A stretch of DNA of 64,000 bases, from positions 1,737,062 through 1,801,061 of the forward strand of contig NZ_JAATJJ010000001.1 of NCBI RefSeq assembly GCF_011927795.1, written 5' to 3'. The stretch's first letter is position 1, and every line of letters begins with the position of its first letter. Made by a program: the position numbers and the translations under genes. This stretch comes from Saonia flava. Its GTDB lineage: Bacteria > Bacteroidota > Bacteroidia > Flavobacteriales > Flavobacteriaceae. The notes under the pieces are model-generated. The model saw only the letters and a program-made list of their open reading frames with translations. It searched no databases and was not told where the DNA came from. Positions 33,859 to 43,060 of this stretch are shown here, one piece after another.

Positions 33859-34584
33859 ATGAAATTATCCAATAACACCATATTAATTACTGGAGGTACT
33901 TCTGGAATTGGAAAAGAATTAGCAGGTAGATTATTAAAAAGAAACAACAAAGTGATTCTTTTGGGGAGGAATGCAAAAAAATTGGAAGCAGCAGCAAAAG
34001 AAGGTTTTCACACCTTACTATGTGATGTAAGCAAAATGGAAGATATAGAAAATGTAGTGGAAAATATTAAAAACAATTTTCCAGATCTTTCCATCTTGTT
34101 CAACAATGCTGGGGTACAGTATAACTATCTATTTAAGGATATGGCCATTCCTTTGGAGAACATAGCGCAAGAAATGGGGGTAAACAGCACTGGGCAACTT
34201 ATGCTCACTCAGCGTTTAATCCCTCTTTTATGTTCCCAAAAAAAAGCTATGATAATTAATACGACTTCGGGTCTTGGGGCCTTCCCAAAAACAGATGGCT
34301 TGGTTTATAGTGCAAGTAAAGCTGCATTACGTAATTTTACGACCGGGCTTAGACTTACCCTTAAAAATACTTCGGTCAAAGTTCTGGAATTTATACCTCC
34401 TGTTACAGATACCCCTATGACTTCGTGTAGAAATGGGGATAAAATGCCTGCACAAAAACTAGTGGCCTTGGCCATTCCTCAAATAGAAAAAGAAAAACGT
34501 ATTGTTACAGTACCCAAAATGCGGATTTTTTTATGGGTTAGCTTTCTTATGCCAAAACTTGCCCATAAAATTCTATCCAAATAA
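33859..34584 (+). CDS. Short-chain dehydrogenase/reductase (DltE-like)
   Basis: 241 residues. Classical SDR signatures: TGGTSGIGKELA at the N-terminus for NAD(P) binding, NNAGVQ, the catalytic Ser in INTTSGLG and YSASKAALRN with catalytic Tyr and Lys. The C-terminal part (VLEFIPPVTDTPMT, then a hydrophobic tail VSFLMPKLAHKILSK) matches DltE-like oxidoreductases. Substrate unknown. It follows the Crp/Fnr gene and its stop abuts the convergent exonuclease gene. Confidence 0.88.
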   Translation: MKLSNNTILITGGTSGIGKELAGRLLKRNNKVILLGRNAKKLEAAAKEGFHTLLCDVSKMEDIENVVENIKNNFPDLSILFNNAGVQYNYLFKDMAIPLENIAQEMGVNSTGQLMLTQRLIPLLCSQKKAMIINTTSGLGAFPKTDGLVYSASKAALRNFTTGLRLTLKNTSVKVLEFIPPVTDTPMTSCRNGDKMPAQKLVALAIPQIEKEKRIVTVPKMRIFLWVSFLMPKLAHKILSK

Positions 34585-36018
34585 TTAAAAAAGCTGAAGT
34601 TGACCACTTAGACTATTTGGATGGCCATCATAGATGTCTTCCCCGTATTTTTTTATTGGGGTCACACTGTGCTCATTATTTTTTAAATACCAATTTAAAA
34701 TGCGCCTAACATCCCTATTGTCTTTTTGCCCTTGTAAGGCAGTAAGATATTGTTTTGGACTGTGCTCTATCTTATGGACGGTACTGTATCCAAACCCTTT
34801 GTAAATACCATTTTCTATAAGTACAAAGGCCACTTCTTTTTTGGTACGCCCCTTTTCCTTTATGATAAAATTATCCGTTTCGTATTCCAAAGATTCTATA
34901 GCCTGCCGTACACGTTTATTATACAACACCACATCCTCTTTTCCACTACATACCCCTTTGCACTCTTTTATTTGATAATGAAAACAGCTACCACTTACAT
35001 TTCCCTGTAAATGACAGTATTTGGGGCATAGCTCAAATTCTTTGCAAAGTTTTTCCAAAAATACCCTACATTCCGTAACATTATAAAATTTCATGATAGG
35101 ATTGGCTACCATTTTAATAGTGTTATAGCCAATATGCATTATTCCAGAACTATCCTCGTAGGTGAAAATGGCCAAGCTTTCCCTCGCCCTGCGCTGTGCC
35201 CTATTGTATTTGGGAAATAGGTTTTTTATCTCGGCAGACTCCAACAAAAGTGCCAAAAGTTCATTACCGGTCTCTGTATAGGTAATGTCGGCAGTTTCCA
35301 TGCACATAGTAATTTCTTTCTTTGCCTTATCATAAAAATGGCTTAGTACTCTTTTTTTTATGTTAATTGCCTTACCCACATAAATGATATTCTTTTCTAA
35401 GTTTTTGAAGTAATAGACACCCTCCGTTTCTGGCAGTTTATCAAAAACATCTTTCGGTAAAAGAGGTGGCAAGGTAGCCTGCCTAGAACGTGGATTTAAA
35501 AACGATTGGAATACTTTTTCATCATCATCCAGCTCTAATAATTGCTCAAACAAAATAGTTGTTGCTTCGGCATCTCCCTTAGCGCGGTGCCGGCCTACAA
35601 TTTCTATTCCCCTAGATTCACACAATACTCCAAGGCTATAGGATTTTAATCCAGGAATCAATTTTCTGGACAAACGAACCGTACAGAGTTTTTTTCGTCT
35701 AAAATCAAACCCCAGTTCTTTAAACTCGTTCTGAATGATGTTATAGTCAAAATTAACAGAGTGAGCCACAAAAATGGTGTCTTGGGTCATTTTCTCTACC
35801 TTCTTTGCTATTTCATAAAACTTGGGAGCATCTCTTACCATGGCATTGGTAATACCGGTTAGATTTGTAATAAACGGAGGTATATTGGCTTCAGGATTCA
35901 CTAATGTAGTATACTCGTCCACCACCTTTTCACCATTATGCTTAAAAATGGAAATCTCGGTAATTTTCATTCCGGTATATCCATTTCCTGTGGTTTCTAT
36001 GTCTACAATGGTGTACAC
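34585..36018 (-). CDS. DEDD exonuclease fused to a GIY-YIG (UvrC/Cho-like) nuclease domain
   Basis: 477 residues. Residues 1-170 are a DnaQ-type 3'-5' exonuclease (VDIETTG with Asp3/Glu5-type pair; FVAHSVNFDYNIIQNEF; HRAKGDAEATTILF). From about 200 a GIY-YIG domain follows (ETEGVYYFKN, IIYVGKAINIKKRVLSHF), then a cysteine-containing region (CPKYCHLQGNVSGSCFHYQIKECKGVC) like the nuclease half of UvrC. The last five residues are QLQLF, a match to the beta-clamp-binding motif. It is the third gene after dinB and the second dnaE on the same strand, 44 bases downstream, so it probably works with them at stalled forks or damaged DNA. This fusion is known in bacteria as an epsilon/UvrC-like protein, but its exact role is unclear. 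Confidence 0.9.
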   Translation of the reverse strand: MYTIVDIETTGNGYTGMKITEISIFKHNGEKVVDEYTTLVNPEANIPPFITNLTGITNAMVRDAPKFYEIAKKVEKMTQDTIFVAHSVNFDYNIIQNEFKELGFDFRRKKLCTVRLSRKLIPGLKSYSLGVLCESRGIEIVGRHRAKGDAEATTILFEQLLELDDDEKVFQSFLNPRSRQATLPPLLPKDVFDKLPETEGVYYFKNLEKNIIYVGKAINIKKRVLSHFYDKAKKEITMCMETADITYTETGNELLALLLESAEIKNLFPKYNRAQRRARESLAIFTYEDSSGIMHIGYNTIKMVANPIMKFYNVTECRVFLEKLCKEFELCPKYCHLQGNVSGSCFHYQIKECKGVCSGKEDVVLYNKRVRQAIESLEYETDNFIIKEKGRTKKEVAFVLIENGIYKGFGYSTVHKIEHSPKQYLTALQGQKDNRDVRRILNWYLKNNEHSVTPIKKYGEDIYDGHPNSLSGQLQLF

Positions 36019-36062
36019 TAATTTAATCTATATTTGAGAAATTTGAAGATAATAATTAATAC

Positions 36063-39000
36063 TTAAACAACACCGTCATTCGTTTTTTGTTTCTCTCGCT
36101 CGGGCAGTCTTTTTTTAGCTGTTCTCATATCTGTATACCTTGGATCTGGAATATAATTTTGCTTTTGCATTTTTATAACTTCTATACTTAAAAAGCCAAA
36201 CTCGCTTACCACCTTTCCATATAACCTATAAACACCTCTGCCCCTAAAAATATACTTGGCAGCTACTGGGGGGAAAAGCACGGCATCAAACACTTCTCCA
36301 TACTGGTCTACCATTGTAGCAAAATTCATGCGTTTCCCATTATATGTATTTGTATTTTTTACGGTTACCATATAGCCATAAATATCTATATGCTTGTTTA
36401 AATGTTTAATAAAATCCCTTTGTCCATTATAATTATTAGGGAAATTCTCCAACAAACTAAAAGGGCTACAAAGGCAAAAACCCAACAACTCCAACTGTGT
36501 AAAGGCCATTTCTAAATCTGTGGTATGCAATTCTGGAATGTTAAACTTTTTATGCTTGGGGACAAACAATTTTGGATGCTCCATTTGTACATTTTTGGAT
36601 ACCATTAAATGGGCTTTCCAAAGTAATTCATGCTTATTGGTTTGCGTAAATCTAAAAGCGTTTATTCGGATTAAAATACTTAATTGTTCTACAGAAATGG
36701 TCACCCTATCCAAAAAATCCTCCAACGAGCCAAAAGCTCCATTTAAACTACGTTCCTTTATAATACGCTCTGTGACCCGTTCCTCTATATCTCGCAAATA
36801 CATGAACCCCAAATAGATGTTTTTTCCATAAATACAATTGGTCCCAAAACTTTTATTAATACATGGCGCATGAATGGTGGCGCCCAACATACGAGCTTCA
36901 TGAATATAAAATTCTGAACGGTAAAATCCTCCTCCATTATTAAGCACCGCCACCATATATTCCAAGGGAAAATAGGCTCGCAGAAACAATGTTTGATAGC
37001 TTTCCACAGCATAGGAAGCCGAATGACCCTTAGCAAAAGCATAACCTGCGAAACTGGCCACTTGATTCCAAATTTCAAAAATAAGGACCTCCAGAAACCC
37101 CTTTTTTCTACAGTTTTCTATAAACTTATCCTTCACTTTTTGGAACTCTTCCCGTGAGCGGAACTTACCACTCATTCCTCGCCGTAATACATCGGCTTCA
37201 CCCAAATCCAAATCTGCAAAAATATGCGCCACTTTTATTACATCTTCTTGGTACACCATAACCCCATATGTATCTGGCATAATTTCTAACATAATGGGAT
37301 GAGCTTCTTTTTCTGTTCTTCCTGGATTACGATGGCGCAAGATATACTCCCGCATCATACCACTTTTGGCCACTCCTGGACGTATTATGGAACTCGCTGC
37401 CACCAAGCCCAAATAATTATCTACTTCAAGTTTTTTTAACAACATTCTCATAGCCGGTGATTCCACATAAAAACAACCCATACACTGTGCTGTTTTAATC
37501 AGTTCATTGATTTTAGGGTCTTTTTTAAAATCATCAATTTTATGGATATCCACATTCGCGGCCTTTTCTGGTTGGTTATACTTTAAAATTTCCAAAGTTT
37601 CCTTGATTTTGGCAAGACCACGCTGTCCCAAAATATCAAACTTATACAAGCCCACATCTTCTGCAATAACCATATCGTACTGTGTAGTTGCATATCCCTT
37701 TGGCGGTAAATGGGTTGCAGAGAAATAGGTCAACGGTCTTTCGCTAATCAATATTCCTCCCGCATGTATACTTAAATAATTGGGCATGCCCTTTATTAAT
37801 CTTCCATATTTAATTACTAAAGCGGCCATACTATCCAATTTTGCCAGATCATACCTGCCACTACACAACATATCTATCTCTTCTTTGGGAAGCCCAAATA
37901 CTTTCCCCAGTTCCCGTATCACCCCTTTTTCCTTAAAGGTGACATAAGTGCCCAAAAGAGCTACGTGTTTAAACCGTTCAAAAATATAGGTGGTCATTGC
38001 GCCACGGTCTTTCCAAGAAAAATCAATATCAAAATCGGGAGGACTGGTCCTGTATAGATTAATAAAACGCTCAAAATACAGGTCCAAATCTATGGGGTCC
38101 ACATCTGTAATTCGCAATAAATAAGCCACAATACTATTGGCACCACTGCCACGCCCTACATAGAAAAACCCTCTTTTTCTTGCTTCTGTAACAATGTCCC
38201 AATTAATGAGGAAATAGGAAGTAAATTCTTTTTCTTTGATAAGCTTTAGTTCCTTTTCAATCCTTTCCTCAACACCATCACCCCCATTGGGGTATCTATA
38301 TTGCAATCCTTCTTGGCACAACTTTTCCAAAAGCTCTATGTCTTCTTTTTCTGAGGATAAATAGGTCTTTAGATTTTGTGGTTTTCGCCCTTCCGAAAAA
38401 TCAAAATGAATATGGCAAGAGCGCAATAACTTATCAGTGTTTTCTAGAATAGATGTATATTCTGAAAAGACCCCAGCCAAATTTTGGATTGGAAACATTT
38501 TTTCTTCTTCATTCGTCTGCTCTGTTTGCGGGAGTTTACTCAGTAACACATTATTATCAATTGCCCGTAATAATCTATGTGCATTATAATCGCGTTTATT
38601 CCTAAACGTAACCGGTTGCTGTACCACCAATTTATCTTTGAGTTGTCCCAAACGTGAAAAAGGCAACCGCTTTAAATCGTTTACAGAAATTCCTATAAAC
38701 TCGTTCTCTTTAAATTCTTGTTGATTATTCCTGAGAACTACCTCAAAAGGATACACCACATAAGCTTCTTTAAAACTAGGCGCCAGTTTAGGAATCTCTC
38801 TTTTTCCATGTAAATGTTCAGAAAGAAATGTATTGAGTTCTTGATAGCCCTCGTTATTTTTAGCAATTCCTATAAAACATGGATTTATTCCATTTCTAAA
38901 ATCTATTCCCAATACAGGTTTCACATTGTATTGAGGTGCTTTGCGTACAAAATTGAGCCCTGCGGAAGTGTTATTAATATCTGTTAGCACCAACTGCGAA

Positions 39001-39089
39001 ACATGATTTTCCTGTGCCAATTGCAATAGCTCTATTTCTGAAAAAGCTCCGTAACGCAAGCTGTAATATGTATGACAGTTTAAATACAT
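36063..39089 (-). CDS. Second DNA polymerase III alpha subunit (DnaE2-like, probable error-prone polymerase)
   Basis: 1008 residues, without the exonuclease fused to the main dnaE of this window. A PHP-like domain opens the protein but the metal site is altered: the family HxH reads NCHTYYSL, lacking the first His. The polymerase aspartates are in PPDFDIDFSW near residue 350; GRGSGANSIVAYLL, IHAGGILIS and YQEDVIKVAHIFADLDLGEADVLRRGMSGK are conserved. The C-terminus has an OB fold (DIYGYMVTVKNTNTYNGKRMNF). It starts 2 bases after dinB, so the two are translated together. Such non-replicative DnaE proteins next to a Y-family polymerase perform lesion bypass and damage-induced mutagenesis. Confidence 0.92.
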   Translation of the reverse strand: MYLNCHTYYSLRYGAFSEIELLQLAQENHVSQLVLTDINNTSAGLNFVRKAPQYNVKPVLGIDFRNGINPCFIGIAKNNEGYQELNTFLSEHLHGKREIPKLAPSFKEAYVVYPFEVVLRNNQQEFKENEFIGISVNDLKRLPFSRLGQLKDKLVVQQPVTFRNKRDYNAHRLLRAIDNNVLLSKLPQTEQTNEEEKMFPIQNLAGVFSEYTSILENTDKLLRSCHIHFDFSEGRKPQNLKTYLSSEKEDIELLEKLCQEGLQYRYPNGGDGVEERIEKELKLIKEKEFTSYFLINWDIVTEARKRGFFYVGRGSGANSIVAYLLRITDVDPIDLDLYFERFINLYRTSPPDFDIDFSWKDRGAMTTYIFERFKHVALLGTYVTFKEKGVIRELGKVFGLPKEEIDMLCSGRYDLAKLDSMAALVIKYGRLIKGMPNYLSIHAGGILISERPLTYFSATHLPPKGYATTQYDMVIAEDVGLYKFDILGQRGLAKIKETLEILKYNQPEKAANVDIHKIDDFKKDPKINELIKTAQCMGCFYVESPAMRMLLKKLEVDNYLGLVAASSIIRPGVAKSGMMREYILRHRNPGRTEKEAHPIMLEIMPDTYGVMVYQEDVIKVAHIFADLDLGEADVLRRGMSGKFRSREEFQKVKDKFIENCRKKGFLEVLIFEIWNQVASFAGYAFAKGHSASYAVESYQTLFLRAYFPLEYMVAVLNNGGGFYRSEFYIHEARMLGATIHAPCINKSFGTNCIYGKNIYLGFMYLRDIEERVTERIIKERSLNGAFGSLEDFLDRVTISVEQLSILIRINAFRFTQTNKHELLWKAHLMVSKNVQMEHPKLFVPKHKKFNIPELHTTDLEMAFTQLELLGFCLCSPFSLLENFPNNYNGQRDFIKHLNKHIDIYGYMVTVKNTNTYNGKRMNFATMVDQYGEVFDAVLFPPVAAKYIFRGRGVYRLYGKVVSEFGFLSIEVIKMQKQNYIPDPRYTDMRTAKKRLPEREKQKTNDGVV

Positions 39090-39091
39090 GT

Positions 39092-40306
39092 TTATTGTTT
39101 TCTATGTGCCAAAACAATAGGGGGCTGCCCATTAAAAGGATTATTCATTCTCCCTATAGTCTTGGCTCCCATAGCAGAAGCCCTTATAACACTTTTATCC
39201 CCAAATCTATTCCTAATATGGTCCATGGCATGGTATAGATTTAAGGTTTCCTCGGTATCTTCAAATAAATTGATTTGGTAATTGCCCGACACCAAATGGC
39301 TAAATCTAATACCCACCAAGCGAACCAACAATCTTCTATTGTACAGTGTTTTGAACATATCCAAAATCTTGGGTATCAAGATATGATCTGCACTGGTATA
39401 AGGAATTCGAAATTGTTTTGAATAAGTATTAAAATCTGAATACCTAATTTTTACTGTAATGCAAGCCGTTAACTTCTCTCCTTTACGTAATTGATAGGCT
39501 AAATTTTCGGCCATGGCTATAAGAATACCTCGTAGTTTTACTACATCAATGGTATCCTTGTCAAAAGTACGTTCTGTTGAAATGGATTTTCTTTCGCAGA
39601 ATGGAATCACAGGTGTATTATCTAACCCATTGGCTCTTTTCCATATTAATGAACCATTGGCTCCCAGCACCCTTTGCATAACATCCATGGGCATTTCTTG
39701 TACAGTTCTTACTTGTCTTATACCCAAATTACATAGCGTTTGATAGGTTTTATCTCCTACCATAGGTATCTTTTTTATGGATAAGGGGGCCAAAAAAGGT
39801 TTCTCATATCCAAAATCTACTTTTAGCTGATTATTGGGCTTGGCTTCATTAGTTGCCACCTTAGAAACCACTTTGTTTATAGATAGCCCCAAAGAAATAG
39901 GCAAGCCAGTTTCCTTAATAATGGTTTGTCTTAGTTCTGAAGCATACTTATAGCAACCATAAAAGCGGTCCATTCCAGAAAGGTCTGCATAAAACTCATC
40001 TATACTGGATTTTTCAAAAAGCGGTACTTTTTCCTTTATGATTTCTGTAACCACATCAGAATGTTTACTGTATGTACCTGCGTTACCACGAATAACAATA
40101 GCTTCTGGACAAAGCTCTTTGGCCATCCTCATGGGCATACCGGAATGCACTCCGAAACCACGTGTCTCATAACTACATGCGGCCACCACACCCCTATCAC
40201 TGGTGCCACCAACAAGTAAAGGTCTATTACGCAACTCAGTATTAATGAGCCGCTCCACTGATACAAAGAATGTATCTAAATCTAAATGAAGTATGGTCTT
40301 TTGCAT
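39092..40306 (-). CDS. dinB: Y-family DNA polymerase IV (DinB-like)
   Basis: 404 residues. Palm motifs HLDLDTFFVSVERL (Asp8 region) and SSIDEFYADLSGMD supply the catalytic acids; the little-finger domain follows, with QINLF near residue 345 matching a beta-clamp-binding motif. It inserts nucleotides across damaged bases. It is the first gene of the three-gene cassette, with the alpha-like polymerase starting 2 bases later. An inverted-repeat region lies immediately upstream. The helper ImuA/SulA-like gene and a LexA/S24-type repressor that often accompany such cassettes are not in the window. Confidence 0.92.
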   Translation of the reverse strand: MQKTILHLDLDTFFVSVERLINTELRNRPLLVGGTSDRGVVAACSYETRGFGVHSGMPMRMAKELCPEAIVIRGNAGTYSKHSDVVTEIIKEKVPLFEKSSIDEFYADLSGMDRFYGCYKYASELRQTIIKETGLPISLGLSINKVVSKVATNEAKPNNQLKVDFGYEKPFLAPLSIKKIPMVGDKTYQTLCNLGIRQVRTVQEMPMDVMQRVLGANGSLIWKRANGLDNTPVIPFCERKSISTERTFDKDTIDVVKLRGILIAMAENLAYQLRKGEKLTACITVKIRYSDFNTYSKQFRIPYTSADHILIPKILDMFKTLYNRRLLVRLVGIRFSHLVSGNYQINLFEDTEETLNLYHAMDHIRNRFGDKSVIRASAMGAKTIGRMNNPFNGQPPIVLAHRKQ

Positions 40307-40327
40307 AGCTTACTAAAAAGGTAAGCT
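40307..40327 (-). promoter_or_regulatory. Hairpin at the dinB start codon
   Basis: AGCTTAC (40307-40313) and GTAAGCT (40321-40327) form a 7-bp inverted repeat with loop TAAAAAG, directly against the dinB start codon. It could limit translation or be part of the operator. Confidence 0.45.
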
Positions 40328-40332
40328 AATTT

Positions 40333-40366
40333 ATGGAATATTTCCATATTATAAGAAATATTCCAT
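40333..40366. promoter_or_regulatory. Operator-like inverted repeat upstream of dinB cassette
   Basis: Perfect 12-bp arms ATGGAATATTTC (40333-40344) and GAAATATTCCAT (40355-40366), spacer 10 bases. It can also be read as two near-palindromic half-overlapping sites GGAATATTTCC and AGAAATATTCC with centres 19 bases apart. It lies 27-60 bases before the dinB start, where a damage-responsive repressor would bind. Confidence 0.6.
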
Positions 40367-40395
40367 ATTTTAAACTGTCGCTAAAACATAAAGTC

Positions 40396-42792
40396 CTATT
40401 TTGGGGTAAGAACTAGATTATTTTCTATTTTTTTATATAACAAATTTCCATTTATAGGCTTTGTCATATAATCATTGGCTCCCAAGCGAAATATTTCTTT
40501 CTTTGTTTTATCCGTGCTATCTGCGGTAAGTACAATAATAGGGATATCCATATCCACATTACTTATTTTACCACTCCTAATCATCGCTGTGGTTTCAAAA
40601 CCATCCATGACAGGCATTTGTAAATCCATTAAAACAATATCATAGGTATTCTCTTTTATAAACCCAATAGCTTCCGAGCCATTGTTTGCAATGGTCAACG
40701 TAGTATTTTCCCATTTTTTCGCCAAAAGCTTAATTACTGTCTGATTGGTCTTATTATCCTCTGCTAAAAGAATATTGCATCCTTTTAGGTTATACTGACC
40801 ACTTAATGAGGATTCCAAAATATCCTTTTGAAGTTCATTCTCATCCAAAGGAAATACTAAACTCACTTTACACGTAATTCCTTTTTGATAATTATTATGG
40901 ATGGATATGTGTCCTTTCTGAAGATCCACATAATTTTTAACAATATACAATCCAAGTCCTAGGCCACTAAATTCCCTTTTGTCCAAAAATGATTTCTTGG
41001 TAAACGACTCAAAAATGGTGCTCATTTTTTCTTTTGAAATACCTATACCGGTATCAGAGATGGAGAAGTCCAAATGAATCTTATTTCCTTTTTCAATAGT
41101 ATGTCCTATATGGAGTTCTATTGTACCTGATTCGGTAAACTTAATGGCGTTATCCAGTAAATTATTAAGAATTTGAACCAATTTAACCCTATCCCCGATT
41201 ATCCTTTTTGGCAAATTGGAAATGTCAGAATATATAAAGTCCAATTCCTTGTTCTTTGCTTTTTCTGCATTCACAGATGTAATCTTGTTTATAGTATCGT
41301 GCAGGTTAAAAGAAATTTCCTTAAGCTCTTGATTTCCTTTTTCTATAACTGTAAAGTCCAAAATATCCTCTATATAACCCAATAAGCTTTCGGAAGAATT
41401 TAATATTAATCCACATTTTTCATCCAAATCCATATCTTCCCTATTCTCTTTTAGTGAACTGGCAACACCCATAATTAAATTTAATGGAGTTCTTAACTCA
41501 TGACTAATATTGGATATAAAGGAGGATTTAATTTCATTCATGTCCTTTGCCCTTTGCAATGCCAATATTTGGTTTTTGTCATTCTCCACTCTTAATGTCC
41601 TAATCCTATTACTCATGGAAATGGAAAGGAAAATAATTTCTAATCCTATCCCAAATTTTGCCCCATTACTAGTAAAAAAAGAACTACTTATTAGATTAAA
41701 GTTATTGAGTATAAAAACAATGAAACCCATTATGAGAAAAGAAATACCCCCTACAAAATAAGTGTCCACCTTTACTTTTTTCCTTTTCAATACCACAATC
41801 GATGTTATCATTTGGAATAACACCAGGAGACCCACAGCATTTGCCAATGGATATGCAACAGGTAAAGAACTTGGCACCAATAATAGTATTGATATACAGG
41901 CAATAATAGAGATTAGCATTACCCTGTGAGATAGATACAATACCTTGCTATGCTGTTTTATATCTAAAAAGGTCTCTCCGTACTTCACAAAAAATAAAAG
42001 TGAGGTCAAAGCCGAAATAATGACAGCTCTATTGGATAGCCATCCCCCCTGAGGGGTAAAATATTGATGGAAAAAACCATCTAAAGAAAACTGGAGCATT
42101 GCTATAAACAATACATACAGCCCGTAAAATATAAATACCTTATCTCTAAGCGCAAAATAGAAGAACCCATAAATGATACATGCCAAAATTAAAATTCCAT
42201 AGAAAAAACCATAAAATATTTGCTCTTGATAGGTCTTCTCTATAAAATCTTTCTGGCTATATAAATCCAAGGGCAATACTGCAACTTCCCCATCACTTTT
42301 TAAATGAATCCATCCCTTCAATTCTTCATTCGCTCCCAATTCAAGTCTAAAAACAGATTTTCTATGTTGTACACTTTTTTCATTGTAAGGAATAACATCA
42401 CCACTTTTATGCACCATGGCTTCTCCATTCTCATTGGTTGTATATAATGTTACATAATCTGTAATGGGGCGGCCTGTCTCCAAATAAAAGTGCATAGGCT
42501 TTTCGGTATCGTTATGAATACCAAATTGAATCCAAAGGTTATCTTGGGAAAATCCCAGATTTTCTTTAAATGCCGTTAGTGGTTTAAACGATAATTTTTC
42601 CGAATTACTCTGTATATATTCAAAATCATATTGTTCATCACCTGCATTAAAAAGATAAGCATAAGGACGTATGGAAAAAGTTTCTTGGGAAGTTTTATCT
42701 ATTACAACTTGTCCATTAACAGATATAAGAATAGACAGGAAAAAAGAAAGCGCTAGCAATCTTTTAAGAACAATTTCTTTATTTAAAAGCAT
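40396..42792 (-). CDS. 7TM-DISM hybrid sensor histidine kinase with receiver
   Basis: 798 residues. Signal peptide (ends VNGQ), then a periplasmic 7TMR-DISMED2 sensor (about 35-165; LWIQFGIHNDTEKPMHFYLE), seven membrane helices (about 190-395), a HisKA domain with phospho-acceptor in NISHELRTPLNLIMGV near 432, ATP-binding domain (NLLDNAIKFTESG, DTGIGIS, GLGLGLYIVKNYV) and a receiver with LAEDNK and acceptor Asp in LMDLQMPVMDG near 723. DISM sensors are thought to bind carbohydrates or other small ligands. No partner response regulator is adjacent. It lies 89 bases upstream of dinB on the same strand, but the operator-like repeat between them argues for separate control. Confidence 0.92.
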   Translation of the reverse strand: MLLNKEIVLKRLLALSFFLSILISVNGQVVIDKTSQETFSIRPYAYLFNAGDEQYDFEYIQSNSEKLSFKPLTAFKENLGFSQDNLWIQFGIHNDTEKPMHFYLETGRPITDYVTLYTTNENGEAMVHKSGDVIPYNEKSVQHRKSVFRLELGANEELKGWIHLKSDGEVAVLPLDLYSQKDFIEKTYQEQIFYGFFYGILILACIIYGFFYFALRDKVFIFYGLYVLFIAMLQFSLDGFFHQYFTPQGGWLSNRAVIISALTSLLFFVKYGETFLDIKQHSKVLYLSHRVMLISIIACISILLLVPSSLPVAYPLANAVGLLVLFQMITSIVVLKRKKVKVDTYFVGGISFLIMGFIVFILNNFNLISSSFFTSNGAKFGIGLEIIFLSISMSNRIRTLRVENDKNQILALQRAKDMNEIKSSFISNISHELRTPLNLIMGVASSLKENREDMDLDEKCGLILNSSESLLGYIEDILDFTVIEKGNQELKEISFNLHDTINKITSVNAEKAKNKELDFIYSDISNLPKRIIGDRVKLVQILNNLLDNAIKFTESGTIELHIGHTIEKGNKIHLDFSISDTGIGISKEKMSTIFESFTKKSFLDKREFSGLGLGLYIVKNYVDLQKGHISIHNNYQKGITCKVSLVFPLDENELQKDILESSLSGQYNLKGCNILLAEDNKTNQTVIKLLAKKWENTTLTIANNGSEAIGFIKENTYDIVLMDLQMPVMDGFETTAMIRSGKISNVDMDIPIIVLTADSTDKTKKEIFRLGANDYMTKPINGNLLYKKIENNLVLTPK

Positions 42793-42996
42793 AAATGTAG
42801 GTTATAACTATTATTGCCTTTGGGGAAACAACTATAGCTTCATTGGTTTTTTTAATCTTCTCTAAATAACTAAGAATGCATAGGCCTATTTTATTTTTTA
42901 GATAATCTGCACAATATGATCTATAAAATTACAGCTCATTTCATAAACCTAGATAAAATCATTAGCCTATCAGTAACAACAAAAGTGAAATAATTT

Positions 42997-43004
42997 TAAA
43001 TTTG
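42997..43004 (+). promoter_or_regulatory. Candidate -7 box of the GHMP kinase operon
   Basis: TAAATTTG matches TAnnTTTG, 57 bases before the kinase ATG. No clear -33 element. Confidence 0.4.
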
Positions 43005-43060
43005 GAAAACATTTTACATTTAACTCAAATTAAACTTCCTTAAAAAGGTCAATAAAAAAG

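Noticed and set aside
42880-42896. ATAGGCCTAT palindrome upstream of the GHMP kinase
   Set aside because: Only 10 bp, perfect but short, with no promoter overlap; likely chance.
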